DNA of 7,625 bases from positions 1 to 7,625 of the forward strand of contig CACKJL010000039.1 in assembly GCA_902600395.1 (NCBI GenBank), given 5' to 3'. Position 1 is the first letter of the stretch, and every line of letters begins with the position of its first letter. The stretch comes from an uncultured Prochlorococcus sp. (GTDB lineage Bacteria > Cyanobacteriota > Cyanobacteriia > PCC-6307 > Cyanobiaceae). A program made the translations under genes and the position numbers. Under the pieces are notes generated by a model. It was not told the DNA's origin, searched no databases, and was given only the letters and a program-made list of their open reading frames with translations. This document shows positions 1 through 5,980 of this stretch, piece by piece.

Positions 1-1137
1 TGTTTTGTAATGCTCATCGCCGACAACTGATGGTTGTAGCATAGTGCTTGTTGAGTCTAATGGATCAACTGCTGGATAAATTCCCTTAGCTGCAAGAGCT
101 CTAGCAAGAACGGTAGTAGCATCTAAATGGGCAAAGGTTGTTGCTGGAGCAGGGTCTGTTAAGTCATCAGCAGGTACGTAAACAGCCTGAATAGATGTTA
201 TTGATCCTTCTAATGTAGATGTAATTCTTTCCTGTAATTCACCAACATCAGTTCCAAGAGTTGGCTGGTATCCAACGGCTGAAGGCATTCTTCCAAGCAA
301 TGCAGATACCTCAGAGCCAGCTTGAACGAATCTAAAAATGTTATCTACAAAAAGAAGAACGTCTTGTTTATTTACATCTCTAAAATGTTCGGCCATTGTA
401 AGTGCTGATAGGCCTACTCTCATTCTTGCACCAGGGGGCTCATTCATCTGTCCAAAACATAAAGCAACTTTTGATTGAGTTAAATCATCTGCATTGATAA
501 CACCTGATTCTTTAAATTCTTCATATAAGTCGTTGCCCTCTCTAGTTCTTTCCCCTACTCCGCCAAAAACAGAAACCCCACCATGTTCTTTTGCGATATT
601 ATTAATTAATTCTTGAATAAGAACCGTCTTCCCAACACCAGCGCCTCCGAATAATCCAACTTTTCCTCCTTGTCTGTAAGGAGCTAAAAGGTCAATAACT
701 TTAATACCAGTTTCAAAAACTTTTGGCTTAGTTTCTAGGTCAGTTAACTTTGGAGCAGCTCTATGAATTGGAGCAGTATCTGTAGTATTTACTGGACCTT
801 GTTCATCTACTGGTTCTCCTAAAACATTAAATATTCTTCCTAAAGTAGCTTCTCCTACAGGTACAGATATTGGTGCGCCTGTGTCGATTGCTTCCATGCC
901 TCTTACAAGGCCGTCTGTGCCACTCATTGCCACAGCCCTTACTCTATGGTCTCCAAGGAGTTGTTGGACTTCTGCAGTGAGAGCTATATCCTGCCCAGCA
1001 GGATTTTTAGCTTCAATTCTCAAAGCATTTAATATTTTTGGCAATTTTCCAGCTGGAAATTCTACATCTAGAACCGGGCCAATTACCTGACGTACTACGC
1101 CTTTTGTTTGTGAAGAAGTTGATGGAGTTGCTACCAT
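1..1137 (-). CDS. atpD: F1-ATPase subunit beta (AtpD), 3' end outside the window
   Basis: Catalytic beta subunit of the F1Fo ATP synthase, which binds ADP and Pi and makes ATP at the alpha/beta interfaces on the cytoplasmic face of the thylakoid (and perhaps plasma) membrane. I translated the reverse complement by hand: ATG at 1137-1135, then 379 uninterrupted codons to base 1. The protein begins MVATPSTSSQTKGVVRQVIG, typical of cyanobacterial AtpD. Visible motifs are the P-loop GGAGVGKT (about residues 164-171), VGERTREGND with the catalytic glutamate at about 196, and the Walker B strand LLFVDN with Asp about 265. The family is about 480-490 residues, so roughly the last 100, including the DELSEED region, are missing only because the window ends. 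In cyanobacteria atpC commonly follows atpD; it would lie to the left. The gene is divergent from groES. There is no clear Shine-Dalgarno before the ATG, which is preceded by an A-run. Identification is essentially certain. Confidence 0.98.
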   Translation of the reverse strand, partial: MVATPSTSSQTKGVVRQVIGPVLDVEFPAGKLPKILNALRIEAKNPAGQDIALTAEVQQLLGDHRVRAVAMSGTDGLVRGMEAIDTGAPISVPVGEATLGRIFNVLGEPVDEQGPVNTTDTAPIHRAAPKLTDLETKPKVFETGIKVIDLLAPYRQGGKVGLFGGAGVGKTVLIQELINNIAKEHGGVSVFGGVGERTREGNDLYEEFKESGVINADDLTQSKVALCFGQMNEPPGARMRVGLSALTMAEHFRDVNKQDVLLFVDNIFRFVQAGSEVSALLGRMPSAVGYQPTLGTDVGELQERITSTLEGSITSIQAVYVPADDLTDPAPATTFAHLDATTVLARALAAKGIYPAVDPLDSTSTMLQPSVVGDEHYKT

Positions 1138-1164
1138 TTTTTATTGATTGGTGATGAATAGCTG

Positions 1165-1170
1165 ATTTTA
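1165..1170 (-). promoter_or_regulatory. possible -10 element for atpD
   Basis: Read on the minus strand this is TAAAAT, 27 bases upstream of the atpD ATG. It lies in the loop of a small 5-bp inverted repeat, AGCTG (1160-1164) and CAGCT (1173-1177). I see no good -35 hexamer at the expected distance, and AT-rich DNA yields such matches by chance, so this is only a candidate. Confidence 0.2.
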
Positions 1171-1223
1171 AACAGCTCATAATCCGAAAATACTACCACC
1201 TCATGGGTAGATTCGTTAAATGG

Positions 1224-1239
1224 GTTCGGCCACCCGCAC
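1224..1239 (+). promoter_or_regulatory. K-box-like element upstream of groESL
   Basis: GTTCGGCCACCCGCAC matches at every specified position the K-box consensus that I recall for cyanobacterial groE promoters, GTTCGG-NNAN-CCNNAC, described as an element for light- and heat-responsive groE transcription in the absence of HrcA/CIRCE. It is itself an imperfect dyad: GTTCGG against GTGCGG, the reverse complement of CCGCAC, agrees at 5 of 6 positions. It is a GC-rich block in AT-rich DNA, about 118 bases upstream of the groES ATG and about 87 bases from the atpD ATG. The companion N-box (GATCTA) is not found in this spacer. The match is seen in the sequence; the function is inferred from the recalled consensus and the position. 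Confidence 0.75.
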
Positions 1240-1292
1240 AGTTTGAGTATGGTTTAAATGCTGCTTTGCGGATTATGTTGTTGATGATACGG

Positions 1293-1332
1293 ATGGAGAA
1301 TTTCTCTTTCCATTTTTATGACGCAAAGCGTC
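1293..1332 (+). promoter_or_regulatory. two stem-loops in the probable groES leader
   Basis: Two hairpins can be drawn just upstream of groES. The first is ATGGA (1293-1297) with TCCAT (1309-1313), extendable inward by two pairs across a 2-nt bulge; the overlapping palindrome GAGAATTTCTC (1296-1306) is an alternative fold. The second is GACGC-AAA-GCGTC (1320-1332), a perfect 5-bp stem with a 3-base loop ending 24 bases before the groES ATG. In addition ATGGAG (1293-1298) can pair with CTCCAT (1345-1350), which lies close to the start codon, giving a competing fold. Transcription of this leader has not been shown, and no role beyond possible transcript stability or translation control is claimed. 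Confidence 0.35.
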
Positions 1333-1356
1333 TCAATCATGATCCTCCATTAATCT

Positions 1357-1668
1357 ATGGCAGCTGTTTCACTTACAGTCTCTACAGTAAAACCACTGGG
1401 AGATAGAATATTTATTAAAGTTTCCGCATCTGAGGAAAAAACTGCTGGGGGCATTCTTTTGCCTGATTCAGCTAAAGAAAAACCACAGGTTGGTGAAGTT
1501 GCACAGGTGGGCCCTGGCAAACTTAATGACGATGGTTCTCGACAAACTCCAGAAGTGAGTATTGGCGATAAAGTTTTGTACAGCAAATATGCTGGTACAG
1601 ACATTAAATTGGGAGGAGATGAATATGTCTTACTCTCTGAAAAGGATATTTTAGCTGTAGTAAGCTAA
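1357..1668 (+). CDS. groES: co-chaperonin GroES (Cpn10)
   Basis: Heptameric lid that caps the GroEL ring in the cytoplasm and forms the closed folding chamber. The product is 103 residues, the usual cyanobacterial length. Its N-terminus contains [12 protein letters not shown] (residues 11-22), the first beta strand motif of Cpn10. The GroEL-contacting mobile loop is [17 protein letters not shown] (26-42), with the hydrophobic tripeptide ILL at 33-35. [13 protein letters not shown] (72-84) and the C-terminal [12 protein letters not shown] complete the fold. The chosen ATG gives [17 protein letters not shown], matching the known start pattern of marine picocyanobacterial GroES; there is no purine-rich ribosome binding site before it. 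groEL follows after 51 bp, so the two are almost certainly co-transcribed. A K-box-like element upstream suggests heat/light control. Confidence 0.98.
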
Positions 1669-1719
1669 AATATTTGTTTCAAAAATTATTAAAACTTATT
1701 ACTAAATCACTGCCTAAAC

Positions 1720-3357
1720 ATGGCTAAAAGAATTATTTACAATGAGCAAGCTCGTAGAGCGCTCGAGAGAGGAATTGATATCCTTGCTGAGTCTGTAGCT
1801 GTAACGCTTGGACCAAAAGGAAGAAATGTTGTACTAGAGAAAAAATTTGGTGCTCCACAAATTATCAATGATGGTGTCACAATCGCTAAAGAGATCGAAT
1901 TAGAGGACCACATTGAAAACACAGGAGTTGCCTTAATCAGGCAAGCTGCTTCAAAAACTAATGATGCAGCTGGAGATGGCACCACAACTGCCACTGTTTT
2001 AGCTCATGCAATGGTTAAAGCAGGGTTGAGAAACGTTGCTGCAGGAGCTAATGCAATTACCTTGAAAAAAGGAATTGATAAAGCGACTGAATTTCTTGTT
2101 GGTAAAATTCAGGAGAATTCCAAACCTATTAGTGATAGCAATGCTATAGCTCAGTGTGGAACTATTGCTGCTGGAAACGATGAAGAAGTAGGTCAAATGA
2201 TTGCCAATGCTATGGATAAAGTTGGGAAAGAAGGAGTTATCTCCTTAGAAGAAGGAAAATCAATGACTACTGAATTAGAAGTTACTGAGGGGATGCGCTT
2301 CGATAAAGGCTATATCTCACCTTACTTCGCAACAGACACAGAGAGAATGGAGGCTGTTTTAGATGAACCATATATCCTTCTGACTGATAAAAAAATTGCC
2401 TTAGTGCAAGATTTAGTTCCCGTTTTAGAACAAATAGCTAAAACTGGTAAACCACTAGTCATTATTGCAGAAGATATTGAAAAAGAGGCTTTAGCAACTC
2501 TTGTTGTCAATAGATTAAGAGGCGTTTTAAATGTCGCTGCAGTAAAAGCTCCTGGATTTGGCGATAGAAGAAAAGCCATGCTTGAAGATATGGCCGTTTT
2601 AACTAATGGACAACTTATTACTGAAGATGCAGGCTTGAAATTAGAGAATGCTACTTTAGATATGCTTGGAACTGGTAGAAGAATAACTATCAATAAAGAG
2701 ACTACAACTATTGTGGCTGAAGGTAATGAGCAAGCTGTTAAAGCTAGATGTGATCAAATTAAGAAGCAAATGGATGAAACAGATTCCTCTTATGATAAAG
2801 AAAAGCTTCAAGAACGTCTGGCTAAATTAGCTGGAGGTGTAGCAGTGATTAAGGTTGGGGCTGCAACTGAAACTGAGATGAAGGATAAAAAGCTTCGTCT
2901 TGAGGATGCTATTAATGCAACAAAAGCAGCTGTTGAAGAAGGAATTGTACCTGGAGGAGGGACAACTTTAGCTCATCTATCTCCTATTCTAAAAGAATGG
3001 GCGGATAAAAATTTAGAAGGTGAGGAATTAATTGGAGCTAACATTGTTGAAGCTTCACTTACTGCTCCCCTTATGAGAATTGCTGAGAATGCAGGCTCTA
3101 ATGGAGCTGTCATTGCTGAAAATGTAAAAACTAAACCATTTAATGATGGATTCAATGCTGCTACTGGAGAATACGTAGATATGTCTTCTGCTGGTATAGT
3201 TGATCCAGCAAAAGTTACACGTTCAGGATTACAAAATGCAGCTTCAATAGCAGGAATGGTCTTAACTACAGAATGCATAGTTGCAGATTTACCCGAGAAA
3301 AAAGATTCAGCTGCTCCAGCAGGAGCTCCCGGTATGGGAGGTGACTTCGATTACTAA
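1720..3357 (+). CDS. groEL: chaperonin GroEL (Cpn60), the copy linked to groES
   Basis: ATP-driven double-ring chaperonin that encloses and folds non-native proteins with GroES. The 545 residues are full length. Visible equatorial nucleotide-binding motifs are LGPKGRN (30-36), NDGVT with Asp51, and AGDGTTTATVLA with Asp86; RLEDAINATKAAVEEGIVPG carries the Asp (396) equivalent to the E. coli hydrolysis residue Asp398. The apical and intermediate domains are uninterrupted (for example VKAPGFGDRRKAML). The C-terminus GAPGMGGDFDY is a short Gly/Met-type tail rather than a long GGM repeat. Cyanobacteria usually have a second, unlinked groEL; being next to groES, this is the groESL-operon copy. No Shine-Dalgarno precedes the ATG. 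A strong stem-loop terminator begins 27 bases after the stop. Confidence 0.99.
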   Translation: MAKRIIYNEQARRALERGIDILAESVAVTLGPKGRNVVLEKKFGAPQIINDGVTIAKEIELEDHIENTGVALIRQAASKTNDAAGDGTTTATVLAHAMVKAGLRNVAAGANAITLKKGIDKATEFLVGKIQENSKPISDSNAIAQCGTIAAGNDEEVGQMIANAMDKVGKEGVISLEEGKSMTTELEVTEGMRFDKGYISPYFATDTERMEAVLDEPYILLTDKKIALVQDLVPVLEQIAKTGKPLVIIAEDIEKEALATLVVNRLRGVLNVAAVKAPGFGDRRKAMLEDMAVLTNGQLITEDAGLKLENATLDMLGTGRRITINKETTTIVAEGNEQAVKARCDQIKKQMDETDSSYDKEKLQERLAKLAGGVAVIKVGAATETEMKDKKLRLEDAINATKAAVEEGIVPGGGTTLAHLSPILKEWADKNLEGEELIGANIVEASLTAPLMRIAENAGSNGAVIAENVKTKPFNDGFNAATGEYVDMSSAGIVDPAKVTRSGLQNAASIAGMVLTTECIVADLPEKKDSAAPAGAPGMGGDFDY

Positions 3358-3384
3358 CTAAATAATAGTTTTTAATTAATTTTT

Positions 3385-3415
3385 AAAAGGGATCGTTCAA
3401 AATGGTCCCTTTTTT
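3385..3415. terminator. bidirectional intrinsic terminator between groEL and secG
   Basis: AAAAGGGATC (3385-3394) pairs over ten positions, one of them G-T, with GGTCCCTTTT (3404-3413) across a 9-base loop. On the plus strand it ends in a run of six T (3410-3415), so it is a textbook terminator for groESL. On the minus strand the same stem is followed by TTTTAAAAATT, so it can also stop transcripts leaving secG, whose stop codon lies 10 bases away at 3425-3427. It fits the convergent arrangement of the two operons. Confidence 0.9.
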
Positions 3416-3424
3416 ATTTAACTT

Positions 3425-3652
3425 TTATGAAATCCAACCAGCACTAAGAATAATTGCGAGAGACAAAAATATCACTAAAAAAGTCCAAGTTATTTTGTTT
3501 AGAGAAGATTCTGCACTACTAGCGCTGTTGAACATCGAGCTTCCACTTGCAGCTATTCCTCCCATTCCATCACCTTTGGGACTATGAAGTAAAACTAAGA
3601 GAATAAGAAGAACTCCAGAAAATACCCAAATCCAACTAATAATCTGAATCAT
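3425..3652 (-). CDS. secG: preprotein translocase subunit SecG
   Basis: Small membrane partner of SecY/SecE in the protein-export channel of the plasma and thylakoid membranes. The 75-residue product has the SecG plan: a first hydrophobic helix (about residues 4-22, ISWIWVFSGVLLILLVLL), a conserved polar/glycine-rich loop beginning HSPKGDGMGGIAASGSSMF (23-41), and a second hydrophobic helix (about 54-72) ending AGWIS. The loop with PKGDGMGG is the characteristic SecG signature. Length matches cyanobacterial SecG. It starts 22 bp after gpmI on the same strand and is likely expressed from the gpmI promoter. It converges on groEL, sharing a terminator. No Shine-Dalgarno is visible before the ATG. 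Confidence 0.93.
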   Translation of the reverse strand: MIQIISWIWVFSGVLLILLVLLHSPKGDGMGGIAASGSSMFNSASSAESSLNKITWTFLVIFLSLAIILSAGWIS

Positions 3653-3674
3653 TGATTAAAAAACTTTATTAACT

Positions 3675-5297
3675 TTAAACGTGTTGAACTACTTTATTAT
3701 AACCTTTTAATTCAATTTCTTGAATAAGAGATTTACCTGTCATTTCTCTTGGTATTGGGAGATTTAATAATTGTAATAAAGTTGGAGCAATATCTGCCAA
3801 CCCCGCGTCTTCTCTTAAATTAATTTCATTTCCCATGTTTGGTATTTTTCTTTTTTCACCTTCAATCAAAATTAATGGAACTTTATTTATTGTGTGAGCT
3901 GTCCAAGGTTCTCCTTCTGATCCTTTCATTAACTCTGCGTTACCATGATCGGCTGTAATAACAATGCTTCCGCCCATTTCTCCAGTAGCATTAACTATTT
4001 GACCTACACATTTATCCACTTTTTCTATAGCTTTAATTGTTGCATCCATATTGCCTGTATGACCAACCATATCAGGATTGGCAAAGTTGATTACAACAAA
4101 AGCATAATTCCCACTTTTAATTGCTTTAGAGCAACTAATAGTTAATTCCTCTGCAGACATTTCGGGTTCCATATCATAAGTTGCGACTCTTGGAGATGGA
4201 ATCAAATGTCTTTCTTCTCCAGGTAAAGGGATTTCAACACCTCCATTGAAAAAGTATGTTACGTGAGGGTATTTTTCAGTTTCTGCGGTTCTATATTGTT
4301 TGAGTCCATTTTCTGACACTATTTGGCCTATAAAGTTATTGAGTGATTCAGGAGGAAATGCAACTTTAACGGGAAAGTTCGGATCATATTGAGTAAATGT
4401 GACAAAATCTAGAGTTGGATAATATTTTCTTTCAAAGTCTGAGAATTCATTTTCCGAAAGGGATTTGACTATTTGTCTTGCTCTGTCTGGACGAAAGTTA
4501 AAGCAAATTAAACTATCCCCATCTTTAAGGTAGTTTTCAGACATTCGAATGGGCTCTATGAATTCATCGGTTATGTTTTTGGCATAACTTTTTTCTATGT
4601 AATCCTGGGGAGAAATATTTGTTATTTGAATATCTGGATCAGTCAAATTAGAATATGCTTTTTCTGTTCTATCCCATAAAAGATTTCTATCCATTATCCA
4701 GTATCTTCCGCATATGGAAGCTATTTCGCCTACATTAAATTTTTTTATACATGATTCTATTTGATTTAGATATTTCGAGGCACTTTTTGCAGGAGTATCT
4801 CTTCCATCGGTAATAATATGGATTGCAACTTTTTTGATTTCATTTTCAGATGCCCATTTTATTAAACCTAATAAATGATCGATATGACTATGAACTCCTC
4901 CATCCGAACATAATCCCGTGATATGCAAAGTAGAATTATTTTTCTTTAATGAATCAGCCATCTCTTTTAACTCATTTACCAAGCCTAATTGATTATTTTT
5001 TACGATATTTGAAATCCTTACAAGTTCTTGTTGTATTATTCTTCCCGAACCAATGGTAAGGTGACCTACTTCTGAATTACCCATTTGACCATCAGGGAGG
5101 CCAACATCTGATCCACTAGCACTTATTAGGGTGTGTGGGTAAGCATGCCACAATGAATCCATGATTGGAGTACTGGCAGTTTTTATGGCATTATCTGATT
5201 TTTCTTTTCGATATCCCCATCCGTCTAGAATTGCAAGAACTACAGGGCTCTGCGGAACACGTAATCTTTTTATATTTTTGCTGCTTATGTTTGACAT
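3675..5297 (-). CDS. gpmI: 2,3-bisphosphoglycerate-independent phosphoglycerate mutase
   Basis: Interconverts 3-phosphoglycerate and 2-phosphoglycerate through a phosphoserine intermediate and two Mn2+ ions; in a cyanobacterium this links Calvin-cycle 3-PGA to lower glycolysis. At 540 residues it is full length for the alkaline-phosphatase-superfamily iPGM. Seen: LAILDGWGYR (Asp25), MGNSEVGH with nucleophile Ser75, SDGGVHSH (His136), TDGRDTP (164-170), GRYWIMDR (197-204), FRPDRARQ (268-275), the EKYPHVTYFFNGG block with Lys342, and the metal ligands in FANPDMVGH (Asp409, His413), TADHGN (Asp450, His451) and TAHT (His468). All expected metal ligands and the serine are present. GRYWIMDR differs slightly from the commoner GRYYAMDR. 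The start leaves a 15-20-residue lead before the first strand, usual in cyanobacteria. secG follows after 22 bp; pyrR is divergent. Confidence 0.98.
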   Translation of the reverse strand: MSNISSKNIKRLRVPQSPVVLAILDGWGYRKEKSDNAIKTASTPIMDSLWHAYPHTLISASGSDVGLPDGQMGNSEVGHLTIGSGRIIQQELVRISNIVKNNQLGLVNELKEMADSLKKNNSTLHITGLCSDGGVHSHIDHLLGLIKWASENEIKKVAIHIITDGRDTPAKSASKYLNQIESCIKKFNVGEIASICGRYWIMDRNLLWDRTEKAYSNLTDPDIQITNISPQDYIEKSYAKNITDEFIEPIRMSENYLKDGDSLICFNFRPDRARQIVKSLSENEFSDFERKYYPTLDFVTFTQYDPNFPVKVAFPPESLNNFIGQIVSENGLKQYRTAETEKYPHVTYFFNGGVEIPLPGEERHLIPSPRVATYDMEPEMSAEELTISCSKAIKSGNYAFVVINFANPDMVGHTGNMDATIKAIEKVDKCVGQIVNATGEMGGSIVITADHGNAELMKGSEGEPWTAHTINKVPLILIEGEKRKIPNMGNEINLREDAGLADIAPTLLQLLNLPIPREMTGKSLIQEIELKGYNKVVQHV

Positions 5298-5434
5298 ATT
5301 TAGATCAAATTCATTTTTAACTGATCCAACCTTAAATTTACCTTCAAACGTAACTCTTTAACAATTTATATTTAAAATAGTTAGCTTTTGCTAATTTATG
5401 AAAAAATTAGATGAATTTTATTTCTTGATAAATC
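5298..5434. promoter_or_regulatory. divergent gpmI/pyrR promoter region
   Basis: This 137-bp, very AT-rich spacer separates two divergent genes and so should hold both promoters. A perfect 5-bp stem-loop, TTAGC-TTTT-GCTAA, lies at 5381-5394, followed by a T/A-rich stretch. Several -10-like hexamers exist on both strands (for example TAAAAT at 5373-5378, plus), none with a convincing -35. I see no PyrR-type attenuator (anti-antiterminator plus terminator) ahead of pyrR: the hairpin has no proper T-run and no competing fold is evident. Confidence 0.5.
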
Positions 5435-5971
5435 ATGTCTAAGAAGTCAAAAAAGATCGTAATACTTACTGAAAATGAGCTTAGAAAAACTATTTCGCGT
5501 TTAACTTCCGAAATTATAGAAAAAGTAAAAAAACTGGATAATCTTCTATTGGTTGGAATCCCAACAAGAGGAATTGAGCTTACCGAAGTGCTAGAAAAGG
5601 AATTATTCTCTAGAACAGGTTTAAGAGTTAGAAAAGGAACAATTGATCCAACTTTTTATAGAGATGACCAACATAGAGTTGGAACTCGCCTAATACAAGC
5701 TGCAGATATCCCAATTCCTATTGAGAAACAAGAAATTCTTTTAATAGATGATGTAATTTATACAGGTAGAACAATAAGAGCTGCAATGGATGCTTTATAT
5801 TCATGGGGTAGACCTCAGAGAGTGATGTTATTAGTAATGGTAGATAGAGGTCATAGAGAATTACCTATTCAACCAGATTTTTGTGGTAAAAAAGTGCCAA
5901 CTAGTAAAATTGAAAGTATTAGTTTACGTTTAAATAATATTGATAATGAAGAAGGAGTTTTTCTTGAATAG
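5435..5971 (+). CDS. pyrR: PyrR bifunctional protein: pyr regulator / uracil phosphoribosyltransferase
   Basis: Type I phosphoribosyltransferase family member. In Bacillus PyrR binds pyr mRNA in response to UMP and also converts uracil plus PRPP to UMP. The 178 residues align along their whole length with that protein: LLLVGIPTRGIEL (37-49), TIDPTFYRDD (69-78), ADIPIPIEKQEILL (90-103), the 13-residue PRPP loop ILLIDDVIYTGRT (101-113), AAMDALYSWGRP (116-127), VDRGHRELPI (136-145) and GKKVPTSK (151-158). The basic residues of the RNA-binding face that I recall in Bacillus (His140/Arg141) are kept; Bacillus Thr18/His22 appear to be Ser21/Ser25 here. The gene stands alone, not in a pyrimidine operon, and no attenuator is visible nearby, so salvage UPRTase activity may be its main role (inference). 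It meets the Hsp70-like gene tail-to-tail. Confidence 0.95.
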   Translation: MSKKSKKIVILTENELRKTISRLTSEIIEKVKKLDNLLLVGIPTRGIELTEVLEKELFSRTGLRVRKGTIDPTFYRDDQHRVGTRLIQAADIPIPIEKQEILLIDDVIYTGRTIRAAMDALYSWGRPQRVMLLVMVDRGHRELPIQPDFCGKKVPTSKIESISLRLNNIDNEEGVFLE

Positions 5972-5980
5972 CTATCCTTC
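5951..5980. other. inverted repeat spanning both stop codons of the convergent pair
   Basis: GAAGGA (5951-5956) and TCCTTC (5975-5980) are perfect inverted copies separated by 18 bases, with the palindrome ATAGCTAT (5968-5975) inside or at the edge of the loop. The structure covers the pyrR stop (5969-5971) and the last bases of the opposing gene's stop (5979-5981). There is no long T-run directly after it on either strand, so it is at best a weak terminator or mRNA 3' end structure. Confidence 0.3.

Larger units (their letters stand above)
1138..1356. promoter_or_regulatory. divergent atpD/groES regulatory region
   Basis: This 219-bp spacer must carry the promoters of both atpD (leftward) and groESL (rightward). 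Seen in it: a K-box match (1224-1239), a small inverted repeat near atpD (1160-1177), and two hairpin-forming stretches in the probable groES leader (1293-1313 and 1320-1332). No CIRCE element (TTAGCACTC-N9-GAGTGCTAA) is recognisable on either strand, so HrcA control of the usual kind is not supported. I could not fix the groES -10/-35 boxes; a TTTAAAT at 1253-1259 just downstream of the K-box is the best -10-like stretch. The open frame at 1203-1406 that spans into groES is not considered a gene. Confidence 0.7.

Noticed and set aside
1138..1356. CIRCE operator for HrcA
   Set aside because: I looked for TTAGCACTC and GAGTGCTAA halves on both strands; nothing beyond short chance fragments such as GAGT near 1245 is present.
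1203..1406. 67-codon plus-strand open frame across the atpD/groES spacer
   Set aside because: It overlaps the start of groES in another frame, covers the K-box and hairpins, and its product has no recognisable family features; it is a chance open frame in a regulatory spacer.
2322..2693. 123-codon minus-strand open frame inside groEL
   Set aside because: It is antisense to a fully conserved part of groEL and its serine/leucine-rich product is what the complement of that coding sequence gives; no independent signal.
3402..3587. Plus-strand open frame opposite secG
   Set aside because: It starts inside the groEL terminator stem-loop and is antisense to a well-identified secG.
5301..5306. GATCTA (N-box-like) on the minus strand just before gpmI
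   Set aside because: A single hexamer in AT-rich DNA, a few bases from the gpmI ATG and not near a groE gene; too short to support an N-box call.
5381..5394. TTAGC-TTTT-GCTAA as a PyrR attenuator or terminator before pyrR
   Set aside because: The stem is only 5 bp, mostly A/T, with no T-run after it and no alternative antiterminator fold that I can draw; it is kept only as part of the spacer description.
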